A stretch of 64,000 nt of DNA, taken from NCBI RefSeq assembly GCF_001429605.1, contig NZ_LMSS01000006.1, positions 205,255 to 269,254 of the forward strand, read 5' to 3'. This DNA comes from Phycicoccus sp. Soil802 (GTDB lineage Bacteria > Actinomycetota > Actinomycetes > Actinomycetales > Dermatophilaceae). The notes beneath the pieces were generated by a model that saw only the letters and a list, made by a program, of their open reading frames with translations, was not told where the DNA came from and ran no database searches. Made by a program: the position numbers and the translations under genes. Each line of letters starts with the position of its first letter. The first letter of the stretch is position 1. Below are positions 34,628 to 46,811 of the stretch, one piece after another.

Positions 34628-35505
34628 GTGCCTCCGTCCTGTTCGATGCTCCTGGGCCCCGTGCCCGGCGGCGCCACGCCGTCCTGTCGGTCATCGGCGT
34701 CCTCCTGGTCGTCGCGACCGGCTACGTCGTCGTCCGCAAGATGCAGACGGCCAACCAGCTGCAGGGCTTCATGTGGGAGCCGTTCGTCACCGACCGCTCG
34801 GTCTGGCGGGACTACCTCCTGATCGGACTCTGGGGCACGCTGAAGGCCGCGGTGATCTCGATCGCCCTGGCGATCGCCTTCGGGCTGCTGTTCGGGCTGG
34901 GCCGGCTCTCGACCATCCGCCCGATCCGTTGGGTGTCCGGCGTGGTCGTCGAGTTCTTCCGTTCGGTGCCGGTGCTGATCATGATGATCGCCAGCTACGG
35001 CTACTACTCGCGCTCCAGCGTGTTCTCCAGCGAGACTGCACCCCTGGCCGGTGTCGTCACGGGCCTGACGCTCTACAACGGGTCCGTCATCGCGGAGCTC
35101 GTTCGCTCGGGCGTGTTCTCCCTGCCGAAGGGTCAGTCCGAAGCCGGACTGTCGATCGGACTCACAGAGTCGCAGACGCTGCGGTCGATCCAGCTGCCGC
35201 AGGCCATCACGGCCATGCTGCCGGCCCTGATCGGTCAGTTCGTGGTCATCCTCAAGGACTCTGCCCTCGGTTACTCGATCACCTACGGCGAGCTGCTCAT
35301 CTGGTCGAAGACCTTGGGCTCCGCGTTCGCGAACACGCTTCCGGCCTACATCGTGGCGGCGCTCCTTTTCATCCTGATCAACTACACCCTGACCGTGATC
35401 GCGGGTCGGGTGCAGCGCCGGCTCTCGCGTCGTGGCCGGACCACGATTCGCGAAGCCGCAGCAGTGCCGGCCCCTGCACCGGCTGATGCGAACCCGGGCG
35501 GCTGA
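34624..35505 (+). CDS. gluD: Glutamate-type ABC transporter permease
   Basis: 293 aa, second permease. Extra N-terminal helix and extracytoplasmic loop before the common core ('GTLKAAVISIALAIAFGLLF'), 'VVEFFRSVPVLIMMIA', and the EAA loop 'KGQSEAGLSIGLTESQTLRS'. C-terminal tail rich in Ala and Pro. Last gene of the operon, followed by a strong hairpin. Confidence 0.92.
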   Translation: MSASVLFDAPGPRARRRHAVLSVIGVLLVVATGYVVVRKMQTANQLQGFMWEPFVTDRSVWRDYLLIGLWGTLKAAVISIALAIAFGLLFGLGRLSTIRPIRWVSGVVVEFFRSVPVLIMMIASYGYYSRSSVFSSETAPLAGVVTGLTLYNGSVIAELVRSGVFSLPKGQSEAGLSIGLTESQTLRSIQLPQAITAMLPALIGQFVVILKDSALGYSITYGELLIWSKTLGSAFANTLPAYIVAALLFILINYTLTVIAGRVQRRLSRRGRTTIREAAAVPAPAPADANPGG

Positions 35506-35530
35506 GCCGCCGCTCCCAGCAGGACGACGA

Positions 35531-35558
35531 AGGCCCCGGACCCGATGGTCTGGGGCCT
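35531..35558 (+). terminator. Terminator of the glu operon
   Basis: 12-bp stem with one G-U wobble (35531-35542, 35547-35558) and a CGAT loop, 25 nt after the gluD stop. Confidence 0.8.
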
Positions 35559-35569
35559 CGTGGGTGGGG

Positions 35570-35645
35570 TGGCTCCCCCGGTTGGACTCGAACCAACAAC
35601 CTGCCGATTAACAGTCGGCTGCTCTGCCAATTGAGCTACAGGGGA
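35570..35645 (-). tRNA. tRNA-Asn (GTT)
   Basis: Complete cloverleaf on the minus strand, with encoded CCA at 35570-35572. Anticodon loop CTGTTAA, acceptor stem TCCCCTG/CGGGGGA with one G-U pair, T-loop TTCGAGT. Confidence 0.95.
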
Positions 35646-35751
35646 ATGTCCGTCGGCGGTCCCCCGCGTTCGGCGCTGCGCAACCATAGCAAAGGATGCG
35701 CGCAGTTCTGAAAACGGGTGGAGGCTCGGGTGGAGGCTCGCCCGGACGTCC

Positions 35752-36267
35752 CTAGAGCCCGACCTGCTCGCGCAGGTAGACCAGCGCGGCCTCGGTGCGG
35801 GCGGCCAGCTCGGGGTCGTCGGCGCGGACCCCTCGGCCGAGCACGACCTGCTCGACCAGACCGCCACCGCCGAGGTCCTGCCGCAGGGCCACCTTGGCCG
35901 TCCGGCGTGGTCCGAGCTCGATCCGCTGGGCCAGCACGACGCTGGCCTGGACGCGCTCGCGCAGGGTCTCCGGCACCAGGCTGGTGGCGCCGAGGACCCA
36001 CTGCGACGGCCGCGACCCGTCGACCCAGGTGACGGTGAGGGTGGCGAGCTCCGCCGACCAGGTGCCGCCGTCGACCTCGTGCCACGGGCGGTGGAGCGTG
36101 CGCACCCCGGCCGCGTCGACGGCATACAAGGCGTGGTTGGTGGCGACCACGGTCGTTCCGCTGGCTTCCTCACGGCCCCAGCTGAGCACCCGCTCGCCGG
36201 AGCCGAGCCCGACCACGGAGCGGATGTCGGAGGGCAGCCGGTCGGGGCGGCGCAGCGAGAGCGCCAT
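35752..36267 (-). CDS. Hypothetical protein downstream of dnaG
   Basis: 171 aa, soluble, no recognised domain. It has a PH-like rhythm of strands ('TTVVATNHALYAVDAAGVRT', 'LHRPWHEVDGGTW', 'LATLTVTWVDGS') and a C-terminal helix 'DPELAARTEAALVYLREQVG'. The ATG overlaps the dnaG stop by one base, so it is co-translated with primase. Confidence 0.75.
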   Translation of the reverse strand: MALSLRRPDRLPSDIRSVVGLGSGERVLSWGREEASGTTVVATNHALYAVDAAGVRTLHRPWHEVDGGTWSAELATLTVTWVDGSRPSQWVLGATSLVPETLRERVQASVVLAQRIELGPRRTAKVALRQDLGGGGLVEQVVLGRGVRADDPELAARTEAALVYLREQVGL

Positions 36268-38261
36268 CAGGACGCCTGGTCGCGCAGCGTCGCGAGCTCG
36301 CGCTGGAGCTCCTGGAGCTCCCCGCTCAGGCTGCGGGCCAGCGCGGGGTCGGTGTGCGGGTCGGTCGCCATCCGGCGCATGGCCGACATCGCATCGGCGA
36401 TCCTGCGGGTCAGCGAGACCTCCTGGACGCGGGTGAGCAGCGCGTCGATGTAGCGGCGCTCCGGAAGCCCGGTCGCCTTGTCGAACCTGGTCGGCAGCGA
36501 CGCTACCGCCAGCTCGGCCACGAGCCCGTGCACGGCCAGCGGCGCCGCCTGCGTCACGCGGTCGGCCCAGGCCTGCACGGACAGGCCCCGCTGCGGGCCG
36601 CCGGCCCCACGGACCCCGTCGAAGACGGCCCGGTGCGCGGGAGCCGTGAACGCGTCGGCCGAGACCTTGTCGACGTCGTCGGCATGGAAGCTGTCGGGGT
36701 ACTGCAGCAGCGTCTGGAGCAGCTGCCGCTCGGCGAAGACGATCGGGTCGCGCAGGTCGGGGGTGGGCAGCGCGGCGCGGGCCTCCTCGATCGACGGCTC
36801 CGGCACCGTGTCGGCGTCAGGCCGGCTGGCGGCCTCACGCGAGCGCTCGTGCTGGCCGGGCCGACCGTCGCGGCCCTCGCGCCCGGCTGGGGACTCCGCC
36901 GCCTCCTTGGCGTCCCGGGCAGCGATCCGCTGCGCGCGGGACACCTCGGCCTGAACCTGCTCGACCTCGACCCCGATCCACCCCGCGACCGTGCGGATGT
37001 ACTCGGGTCGCATCGAGCTGTCGCGGATCGAGTTCACGATGGGGGCGGCGGCGCGCATCCCCTGCACCCGCCCCTCGGCGGTCGTCAGGTCGAACCGCGC
37101 GATGGTCGTGCGGACGGCGAACTCGAACATCGGCACCGCGTCGTCGATCAGGTGCCGCACCGCGTCGTCGCCCTTGGCGATCCGCAGCTCGCAGGGGTCC
37201 ATGCCCCCGTCGGCCACGGCCACGAACGACTGCGAGGCCCACCGCTGGTCCTCGCCGAACGCCCGCATCGCGGCCTTCTGCCCCGCGGCGTCGCCGTCGA
37301 AGGTGAAGACCACCCGAGCCGGCGCGAGGTCGGCCTCGTCGCGCATGATGCGGCGCAGCAGCTTGATGTGGTCGACGCCGAACGACGTGCCGCAGGTCGC
37401 CACCGCACCCTCGATGCCGGCCAGGTGGCAGGCCATCACGTCGGTGTAGCCCTCGACGATGACGGCCTTGCGGTCACCCGCGATCGACTTCTTGGCTGCG
37501 TCGAGACCGTAGAGGACGGTCGACTTCTTGTAGATGGGGGTCTCTGAGGTGTTGAGGTACTTGGCCGCGATCCGGTCGTCCTCGAACAGCCGCCGCGCGC
37601 CGAAGCCCACGGTGTCTCCGGTGATGTCGCGGATCGGCCAGACCAGCCGCCCGCGGAACCGGTCATAGAGACCACGGCTGCCGCGACCCGACAGCCCGCC
37701 GAGGGTGACCTCCTCGTCGGTGAAGCCCTTCGACCGCAGGTGCCGCGACAGCTCCTCCCCACCGCGCGGGGCGAAGCCGACGCCGAACTTCTTGGCGGCC
37801 TCGCTGTCGAACCCGCGCTCGCGCAGGAAGTCGCGGCCGGCGCGGGCCTCGGGCGCGTTGAGCAGGGCGTGGTGGTAGAACTCCTGCGCCACCCGGTGCG
37901 CCTCGATCAGCCGCGAGCGGCGCCCGAGCGACTCGCCACCACTGGGCTTGCCGCCCTCCTCGTAGTGCAGCTCCAGGCCGATCTTCTGCGCGAGCCGCTC
38001 GATCGCCTCGCTGAAGGTGAGGTGCTCGACCTTCTGGACGAACGAGATGACGTCACCGCCCTCGCCGCAGCCGAAGCAGTGCCAGGCACCAACGGCCGGA
38101 CGGACGTTGAACGACGGGGACTTCTCGTCGTGGAACGGGCACAGCCCCTTCATCGAGCCCGGGCCGGCAGGTCGCAGGGTCACGTGCTCGCGCACGACAT
38201 CCTCGATGGACGAACGCTCCTTCACGAGCGCGACGTCCTCGGCCTTGATCCGACCCGCCAC
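36267..38261 (-). CDS. dnaG: DNA primase
   Basis: Makes RNA primers for chromosome replication; 664 aa. N-terminal CHC2 zinc ribbon with ligands Cys41, His44, Cys62 and Cys65. The RNA-polymerase core includes the TOPRIM acidic residues in 'AVIVEGYTDVMACH' and 'VVFTFDGDAAGQKA'. A Glu/Arg-rich linker precedes the C-terminal helicase-binding domain. dgt lies 69 nt upstream on the same strand, a pairing common in actinobacteria. Confidence 0.96.
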   Translation of the reverse strand: MAGRIKAEDVALVKERSSIEDVVREHVTLRPAGPGSMKGLCPFHDEKSPSFNVRPAVGAWHCFGCGEGGDVISFVQKVEHLTFSEAIERLAQKIGLELHYEEGGKPSGGESLGRRSRLIEAHRVAQEFYHHALLNAPEARAGRDFLRERGFDSEAAKKFGVGFAPRGGEELSRHLRSKGFTDEEVTLGGLSGRGSRGLYDRFRGRLVWPIRDITGDTVGFGARRLFEDDRIAAKYLNTSETPIYKKSTVLYGLDAAKKSIAGDRKAVIVEGYTDVMACHLAGIEGAVATCGTSFGVDHIKLLRRIMRDEADLAPARVVFTFDGDAAGQKAAMRAFGEDQRWASQSFVAVADGGMDPCELRIAKGDDAVRHLIDDAVPMFEFAVRTTIARFDLTTAEGRVQGMRAAAPIVNSIRDSSMRPEYIRTVAGWIGVEVEQVQAEVSRAQRIAARDAKEAAESPAGREGRDGRPGQHERSREAASRPDADTVPEPSIEEARAALPTPDLRDPIVFAERQLLQTLLQYPDSFHADDVDKVSADAFTAPAHRAVFDGVRGAGGPQRGLSVQAWADRVTQAAPLAVHGLVAELAVASLPTRFDKATGLPERRYIDALLTRVQEVSLTRRIADAMSAMRRMATDPHTDPALARSLSGELQELQRELATLRDQAS

Positions 38262-38330
38262 TGGCCCTCCTTGTCGCGGTCGAGTCTAGGTGGTCGGGAC
38301 GCCGGGTGGCCGACCTTCCCCAGCCGGAGG

Positions 38331-39575
38331 TCAGGACCAGGCGTGGTGCAGGTACTCCGCCCGCACGTCGGTCAGCGACGCGACCTGGTCGACCACGACG
38401 CGCAACGCCTCCGCGTCGTCCGTGGCTGCCTTCCAGTCGCCGAGCAGGTCGGGGTCGAGCCGTCCGACCGGGTCCTGCTGGTAGCCGGCCACCAGGTCGG
38501 CCACGATGGCGCGCTGCCGGCTCAGCACGTCGACCCGCTCCTGGGCGTGCATGACGAAGTGGGCGGCCACGGCCTTGAGCACGGCGCACTCGGCCCGGGT
38601 CTCGTCGGGCACGACCAGGTCGGCGGCGTAGCGGGTCAGCGGCCCGTCGCCGTGCCGCTCGCGGGTGGCCACCTCCACCCCGTGGACGAAGCGGCCGATC
38701 AGCCGCGAGGTCATGTCCTTGAGCGCCGCCCGGTCCACCCGTGACCCGTCGTATGCCGTGGGCACGGCCCCGCTGGCGAGCACGCGTTCCAGCGCGGCAC
38801 CGAGGGCATCCACGCCGAGGTCCGCGGCATAGAGACCGGTCGCCACCGCGAGCACCGAGTCGACGTCGGTGCGGTCCCGGAGGCGTCGCACGTCGAGCCG
38901 GCCGGACGCGATGGCGTCCTCGACGTCGTGCACGGAGTAGGCGACGTCGTCGGACCAGTCCATGACGTCGGCCTCGATGCACCGCTGCCCGTCGGGCCGG
39001 CCGTCGCGGAACCACTCGAAGACCGGGAGGTCGTCGGCGTAGACCCCGAACTTCGCGCTCGCGCCGACCACTGCACCGCCCTCCCCCTCGCCCCTGCGCC
39101 ACGGGTACTTCGTGGCGGCATCGAGGGTCGCCCGGGTCAGGTTGAGCCCGGCCGGTCGGCCGTCCGGGTGGACCCGCTTGGGCTCCAGCCGGGTCAGCAG
39201 CCGCAGGGTCTGCGCGTTGCCCTCGAACCCGCCGATGTCGCGCGCGACCTCGTCGAGGGCGCGCTCGCCGTTGTGGCCGAACGGAGGGTGCCCGAGGTCG
39301 TGGGCGAGGCAGGCCGAGTCGACGACGTCGGCACTGCAGCCGAGCGCCTGCCCGAACTCCCGGCCGATCTGGGCGACCTCGAGGCTGTGGGTGAGCCGGT
39401 TGCGCACGAAGTCGTCGTCGCCGGGCTGCACCACCTGGGTCTTGGCCGACAGCCGGCGCAGCGACGCCGAGTGCACGAGCCGGGCCCGGTCGCGGGCGAA
39501 GTCGTCTCGGTCGGCGCGCTTGGTGGCAGGGTCCTCCCGCACCCAACGCTCCCGGTCGACTGCGCTGTACGCCAC
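38331..39575 (-). CDS. dgt: Deoxyguanosinetriphosphate triphosphohydrolase-like protein
   Basis: 414-aa HD-domain dNTPase that removes triphosphate from deoxynucleotides, affecting dNTP pools. Metal ligands are in 'NRLTHSLEVAQIGREFG' and 'ACLAHDLGHPPFGHNGE', with a further Asp in 'VMDWSDDVAYSVHDVEDA'. The start is GTG 39575, 10 nt after the ydeI-like stop, so the genes form one operon towards dnaG. Confidence 0.94.
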   Translation of the reverse strand: MAYSAVDRERWVREDPATKRADRDDFARDRARLVHSASLRRLSAKTQVVQPGDDDFVRNRLTHSLEVAQIGREFGQALGCSADVVDSACLAHDLGHPPFGHNGERALDEVARDIGGFEGNAQTLRLLTRLEPKRVHPDGRPAGLNLTRATLDAATKYPWRRGEGEGGAVVGASAKFGVYADDLPVFEWFRDGRPDGQRCIEADVMDWSDDVAYSVHDVEDAIASGRLDVRRLRDRTDVDSVLAVATGLYAADLGVDALGAALERVLASGAVPTAYDGSRVDRAALKDMTSRLIGRFVHGVEVATRERHGDGPLTRYAADLVVPDETRAECAVLKAVAAHFVMHAQERVDVLSRQRAIVADLVAGYQQDPVGRLDPDLLGDWKAATDDAEALRVVVDQVASLTDVRAEYLHHAWS

Positions 39576-39585
39576 GCTGGCGAGC

Positions 39586-40278
39586 CTACGGCCGGGTGGC
39601 CCGCGCTGCCTCGGCGGCCCGCTCCACCCACTTCGGCTGGGTGCCGTAGCGCTGGCTCGGGATCAGCCGCCCCGCCGCGCTGTCCTCCACCAGCTGGGCC
39701 ATCCGCTTGTCGCGGGTGGCCTCCTGCTTGGCGGTCACCACCCAGTGGATGGCGAGCCTCTGGTACGACGGTGTCGCGATCTCCCAGAACGCACTGGCGG
39801 CCGGGTCGCTCGCCAGCCGCGCGGCATACTCCGGCGGCAGCTCGACCTGACCCGCGCTCTCGTAGGAGTAGATGCCTGAGCGGTCCTCGCGGCGCAGCGC
39901 GTAGGCGGCCAGCCCCGATGGCTGCATCCGCCCCTCGGCCTTGAGCCGCTCGACGGCGGCGATGTTGATGGCGCTCCAGTTGCTGGTGGCCTTGCGGGGG
40001 GTCCAGCGCTGGCGGGTCGTGTCCTCGTCGATCCGCTGGGCGACCGAGTCGATCCAGCCCCAGCAGAGCGCCTCGATGACCGCCTGCTCCCAGGTCAGGC
40101 CGCGGTCGGGCACGTGCTTCTTGTAGAGACCCATCCAGAGCTCGGTCGCGCTGTCGTGGTGGGCCGCCAACCACGCGGCGAACTCCTCAGGCCCCGAGAA
40201 GAACGTCGCCGGCCGCTCCGCGGTCCCGCCCGGCGTCCCGATCTGGACCTGCCCCGAGGTCCGCTTCGTCGTACCCAT
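39586..40278 (-). CDS. YdeI/OmpD-associated family protein
   Basis: 230 aa. 'WLAAHHDSATELWMGLYKKH', 'ALCWGWIDSVAQRID', 'RWTPRKATSNWSAIN' and the C-terminal 'KQEATRDKRMAQLVEDSAAG' match the YdeI-like family, some of whose members are linked to antimicrobial-peptide or bacteriocin resistance. The exact role is unknown. Only one in-frame start (ATG 40278) is available, and it lies inside the upstream permease gene by 92 nt. Confidence 0.85.
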   Translation of the reverse strand: MGTTKRTSGQVQIGTPGGTAERPATFFSGPEEFAAWLAAHHDSATELWMGLYKKHVPDRGLTWEQAVIEALCWGWIDSVAQRIDEDTTRQRWTPRKATSNWSAINIAAVERLKAEGRMQPSGLAAYALRREDRSGIYSYESAGQVELPPEYAARLASDPAASAFWEIATPSYQRLAIHWVVTAKQEATRDKRMAQLVEDSAAGRLIPSQRYGTQPKWVERAAEAARATRP

Positions 40279-41566
40279 GCACGCAGCCTGCCACGACCCG
40301 CCGACGGTCGTGCCACACCTGGTAGCCGACCGCCGCGGCGGCGACCCCGAGCGCCCAGAGCACGTGCCAGCCGTTCATGACCAGCAGGCCCAGCACCGAG
40401 ACCAGTGCGACCACGGCGGTCCACCAGGCTCGCGAGCCGCGCTCCAGCAGGCGCACGGCCGCCGCCGTCCCCAGGACGTAGACCAGCGTGAAGCAGCCGG
40501 TGGCCAACAGCATCAGCGGCGTGAGCCCGAGGTGCAGCACCTCCGAGGCGACCAGCCAGAGCACGGACTGCCCGGCGATCAGGGCCAGGCTGCGCCGCGG
40601 CACCCCGTCCTTCCCCGCGCCCACAGCGAGGTATGCCGGCAGCGCACCGTCGCGGGCCAGTGCGGCTCCCAGCCGTGAGCCGCCCGCGTAGTAGGCGTTC
40701 ATGGCCCCGACGGTGAGCAGCACCGCGACCACTGCGGTGACGACCCTGACCTCGCCGCCGACCCCCGCCGCGAGAAGGTCGGAGAGGGGTGCCTCGCTCG
40801 AGCCGGTGGCCGGCCCGAGCACCATCAGGCTGGTCGCCGCGAGCGCGAGGTAGAGGGTGCCGACGACCACCAGCGCGATGGCGGTCGCCCGGGGCACGTC
40901 GCGAGCCGGGCGCCGGTAGTCACCGGCGAGCGAGGCCACCGCCTCCCAGCCGGCGAACCCCCACACCAGCAGCGCCGCCGCCGAGCCCACCGCCCCCCAG
41001 CCGTGCGGCGCGAACGGCTGCAGGTTGTCCCACGACGCCCGGGGCAGGGCCGCGACGATGGTCACGAGCATGAGGGTCGCGAGCACCGCGGTCAGCCCCA
41101 GCTGGACCCGGCCGGAGAGGCGCAGGCCTGCGGCGTTCATCAGCGCGACGCCCACGATCAGGCTCGCGGCCACCGCGACGGCGACGGTGCGCCCGCCGCC
41201 CACCGCGTCGGACACGTAGTGCCCCGCCATCAGCGATGCGGGCGGAGCGCCCACCGGGACCGCGAAGTAGAAGCACCAGCCGACCGCGGCCGAGGCCCGC
41301 GGACCGAACGCCCGCCGCACGTAGGTCGACACTCCCCCGCTGTCGGGGAACCGAGCACCCATCGCGGCGAAGGTCGAGGCGAGCGGGATGCTCAGCACCA
41401 CCAGTGCGGCCCAGGCCACGAGGGACGCCGGTCCGGCGATCCCGGCCGCGATGGCCGGCAGGGTGATGACGCCCGTGCCGAGCACGGCGCCGATCGACAG
41501 GGCGGTGCCCTGCGGGATGCTCAGCCGAGCGTGCGTCGTCGCCGGAGCGGTCGGGGTCGTCGTCAT
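40187..41566 (-). CDS. APC-family amino acid permease
   Basis: 459-aa transporter with about 12 membrane segments. The N-terminus 'LSIPQGTALSIGAVLGTGVI' with the G-x-x-x-G-T-G motif is the APC substrate-binding hallmark. 'AALLVWGFAGWEAVASLAGD' is the TM6-like region. Divergent from a MocR regulator, which probably controls it. The last ~32 residues after 'VWHDRRRVVAGCVHG' are hydrophilic, acidic and overlap the next gene, which is unusual and may reflect a lost stop codon. Confidence 0.88.
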   Translation of the reverse strand: MTTTPTAPATTHARLSIPQGTALSIGAVLGTGVITLPAIAAGIAGPASLVAWAALVVLSIPLASTFAAMGARFPDSGGVSTYVRRAFGPRASAAVGWCFYFAVPVGAPPASLMAGHYVSDAVGGGRTVAVAVAASLIVGVALMNAAGLRLSGRVQLGLTAVLATLMLVTIVAALPRASWDNLQPFAPHGWGAVGSAAALLVWGFAGWEAVASLAGDYRRPARDVPRATAIALVVVGTLYLALAATSLMVLGPATGSSEAPLSDLLAAGVGGEVRVVTAVVAVLLTVGAMNAYYAGGSRLGAALARDGALPAYLAVGAGKDGVPRRSLALIAGQSVLWLVASEVLHLGLTPLMLLATGCFTLVYVLGTAAAVRLLERGSRAWWTAVVALVSVLGLLVMNGWHVLWALGVAAAAVGYQVWHDRRRVVAGCVHGYDEADLGAGPDRDAGRDRGAAGDVLLGA

Positions 41567-41584
41567 GGGACCAGCCTGGCCGCT

Positions 41585-41634
41585 CATTGGCCCGGTCAGA
41601 AGGTCCATTCCTTGGTCATCTGATTGGGCCAATG
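41585..41634. promoter_or_regulatory. Candidate MocR operator between the divergent genes
   Basis: CATTGGCCC (41585-41593) and GGGCCAATG (41626-41634) form a perfect 9-bp inverted repeat with a 32-nt spacer. The right arm lies near the -35 position for the regulator; TACCCT (41649-41654) is a plausible -10, which would give a leaderless mRNA starting at the GTG 41661. Confidence 0.55.
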
Positions 41635-41660
41635 TCCGGTCCACGACCTACCCTGTGGTG

Positions 41661-43075
41661 GTGGACCTGTACCTCGATCCCGACACGACCGGCGACCGGT
41701 CCGCGACCATCTACCGCGAGCTGCTGGAGGCCATCCTCGACGGACGGCTGGCCGCCGGTGAGCGGGTCCCGCCCAGTCGCGAGCTCGCGTCGTCAGTGGG
41801 CGTCGCCCGCGGCACCGTCACCACGGCCTACGACCGGCTCACGGCCGAGGGATTCCTGGTGACCCGGGTCGGCGCCGGCACCTTCGTGTGCGCCGACATC
41901 GAGCCACGACGGGCCCGACGGGCGCCGGTCGGCGACCTGCGCCCCAGGCAGGTGTGGTCGGCACTGCCAGCACCGGTGCCCGACGCGGCGCCCACCGAGT
42001 TCGACCTGTCGGTCGGCGGGCCCGACACCACGCTCTTCCCCCTCGCCGTGTGGCGCCGGCTCGTGTCCGCGACGCTGCGGCCGTCGCTGCTCGCCGCCTC
42101 CGCCTACGAGGGCGGCGGCCACCCGGGGCTGCAGGCGGAGGTCGCCAGGTATGCCGGCCTGGCCAGGTCGGTGGTGGCCAGCCCCGATGACGTGCTCCTC
42201 ACCAACGGCGCCCAGCAGGCCCTCGACGTCGTGGCCCGGGCCGTGCTCGACCCGGGCGATGTCGTCGTGGTCGAGGACCCGGGCTACACGGCCGCCGCCC
42301 GGCTCTTCGCCTCGCACGGCGCCACCGTGCGACCGGTCCGGGTCGACGAGGAGGGCCTCGTCGTCGACGACCTCCCCCGCGCCGCCCGGATGGTCTACGT
42401 GACGCCGTCCCACCAGTTCCCGACCGGTGCGGTCATGTCGCTGAGACGCCGGATCGCGTTGCTGGAGTGGGCCTCTCGGCGCAACGTCGTCATCGTGGAG
42501 GACGACTACGACAGCGAGTTCCGGTTCGAGGACCGGCCCCTCGCGCCCCTCCAGAACCTCGACCGGGACGGTCGGGTGGTCTACGTCGGCTCGTTCTCCA
42601 AGACCCTCATGCCCTCGCTCCGGGTCGGCTACCTCATCGCCCCACGGTCCCTCCAGGACACCCTGCGCCAGGCCAAGCTGCTCACCGACTGGCAGGGCGA
42701 CGCGGTGACCCAGGGGGCGCTGGCCCGGTTCATGGGCGAGGGACTGCTGTCCGCCCACGTCCGCAAGGTCACCAAGCTCTACGCGCGGCGCAGGCAGGCC
42801 CTGCTCGACGGCCTGGCCACGCTCCCCCAGGGCGTCCTCGAGGTGCTGCCCTCGGCGGCCGGCCTGCACGTGTGCACCTACTTCACCGACCGCACCGTCG
42901 ACGACGTGGCCGTGGCTGCTGACGCGGCGAAGGCCGGGGTCGCCCTGGAACCAGTGTCGGTGCGGTTCCAGGGCACCACCCCGCGACCGGGTCTGGCGAT
43001 GGGGTTCCGCCGGATCACCGTCGAGCAGGTGCCCGAGGCGGTGGCCCGGCTCGCGTCAGTCCTCCCGGCTCCCGG

Positions 43076-43091
<16 letters not shown>
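41661..43091 (+). CDS. MocR-type GntR regulator with aminotransferase domain
   Basis: 476 aa. GntR winged helix at residues ~12-80 ('ILDGRLAAGERVPPSRELAS', 'VTTAYDRLTAEGFLV'), then a PLP-binding class I aminotransferase-like domain with the Schiff-base Lys in 'VYVGSFSKTLMPSLRVGYLI'. MocR proteins sense PLP or amino-acid-related ligands and often control a divergent transporter; the APC permease here is the likely target. Start GTG 41661 is chosen for its leaderless-type promoter; GTG 41655 and 41658 are also in frame. The 3' end overlaps the UvrA-like gene by 16 nt. Confidence 0.9.
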
Positions 43092-45469
<2,378 letters not shown>

Positions 45470-45573
45470 CGTGTCTCCCTCGTGAACCGATCAGTGCGCC
45501 CGAGCCAGCCTAGTCACGGCCCTCGCAGGGGGTCTTCTCGATTCCTGACGGAACCACGCGCGGTGCCGGTGGG

Positions 45574-46773
45574 TCAGCCGCCGGAGACGGAGAGCTCGGC
45601 CTCGGCGACCGCCTGCCGGTGCGCCTCACTGAGCTCGCGGCTGTCGAGCCATCCCTCGGGCAGGGCGACGTGGCGCGGCGAACCCGCCCGCCCACGCTGG
45701 CCCTCGGCGGCGTCTCCCGGCCAGGCCGCGCCGGAGTCCATCGTCGCGATCAGCTCGTCCAGGGCCGCCAACGAGTCGACCAGCGCGAGGTGGTGGCGCA
45801 CGGTGGAGCCGGCCGGGAAACCCTTGAGGTACCAGGCGATGTGCTTGCGGATGTCGCGGCAGGCCTTGTACTCGTCGTCGTAGAAGTCGATGAGGTACTC
45901 GGTGTGGCGGCGCATGGTGGCGGTCACCTCGCCGAGGGTCGGCTCGACCCGCGCCGGGGTGCCGGCGAAGGCCGCCGCGAGGTCGGTGAACAGCCAGGGT
46001 CGACCCAGGCAGCCGCGGCCGACCACGACCCCGTCGCAGCCGGTCTCCCGCGTCATCCGCACGGCATCCTCGGCCGACCAGATGTCGCCGTTGCCGAGGA
46101 CCGGGATCGTCTTCACGGTCTCCTTGAGTCGCGCGATGGCGGTCCAGTCGGCCTCACCCGAGTAGGCCTGGGACGCGGTCCGCCCGTGCAGCGCCACGGC
46201 TGCGACGCCGGCCCGCTCGGCCATCAGGCCGGCCTCGAGGTAGGTCAGGTGGTCGTCGTCGATGCCCTTGCGCATCTTCACGGTGACCGGCACGTCGTAC
46301 GGGCTCGCCTCGCGCACCGCCCCACGCACGATGGCCTCGAAGAGGTCGCGCTTCCACGGCAGGGCGGCGCCGCCGCCCTTGCGGGTCACCTTGGGGACCG
46401 GGCAGCCGAAGTTGAGGTCGATGTGGTCGGCGCGGTCCTCGGTGACGAGCATCCGCACGGCTGCCGCGACCGTGGCGGGGTCGACGCCGTAGAGCTGGAT
46501 CGACCGTGGGTCTTCGTCGGGGTCGTGCTCGATCAACCGCATCGACTCCGGCGTCCGCTCCACGAGCGCGCGGGAGGTGATCATCTCGCTGACGTACAGA
46601 GAGGTCGCACCGCTCGCGCCACCCTCGTCCAGCCCCTGGTTGCCGTACTCACGGCACAGCTTGCGGAACGCCCGGTTGGTGATGCCCGCCATCGGCGCCA
46701 GCACGACGGGCGACTCGATGGTGTGGCGCCCGATGGTGAGCGGCGGCAGCAGGGCGGCAGTGGTGGCGGTCAT
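45574..46773 (-). CDS. dusB: tRNA-dihydrouridine synthase
   Basis: FMN enzyme that reduces uridines in the tRNA D-loop; 399 aa. TIM barrel with 'VLAPMAGITNRAFRKLCREY' at the start. The catalytic Cys is in 'DLNFGCPVPKVTRKGGGAAL', and phosphate-binding residues are in 'VLGNGDIWSAEDA' and 'GVVVGRGCLGRPWLF'. The DusB name follows from actinobacterial usage; they usually have one Dus. Divergent from the sulfurtransferase gene. Confidence 0.93.
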   Translation of the reverse strand: MTATTAALLPPLTIGRHTIESPVVLAPMAGITNRAFRKLCREYGNQGLDEGGASGATSLYVSEMITSRALVERTPESMRLIEHDPDEDPRSIQLYGVDPATVAAAVRMLVTEDRADHIDLNFGCPVPKVTRKGGGAALPWKRDLFEAIVRGAVREASPYDVPVTVKMRKGIDDDHLTYLEAGLMAERAGVAAVALHGRTASQAYSGEADWTAIARLKETVKTIPVLGNGDIWSAEDAVRMTRETGCDGVVVGRGCLGRPWLFTDLAAAFAGTPARVEPTLGEVTATMRRHTEYLIDFYDDEYKACRDIRKHIAWYLKGFPAGSTVRHHLALVDSLAALDELIATMDSGAAWPGDAAEGQRGRAGSPRHVALPEGWLDSRELSEAHRQAVAEAELSVSGG

Positions 46774-46811
46774 GGCCGCACCAGTGTCCCATCTGGTGCT
46801 TGACTGGCCGA

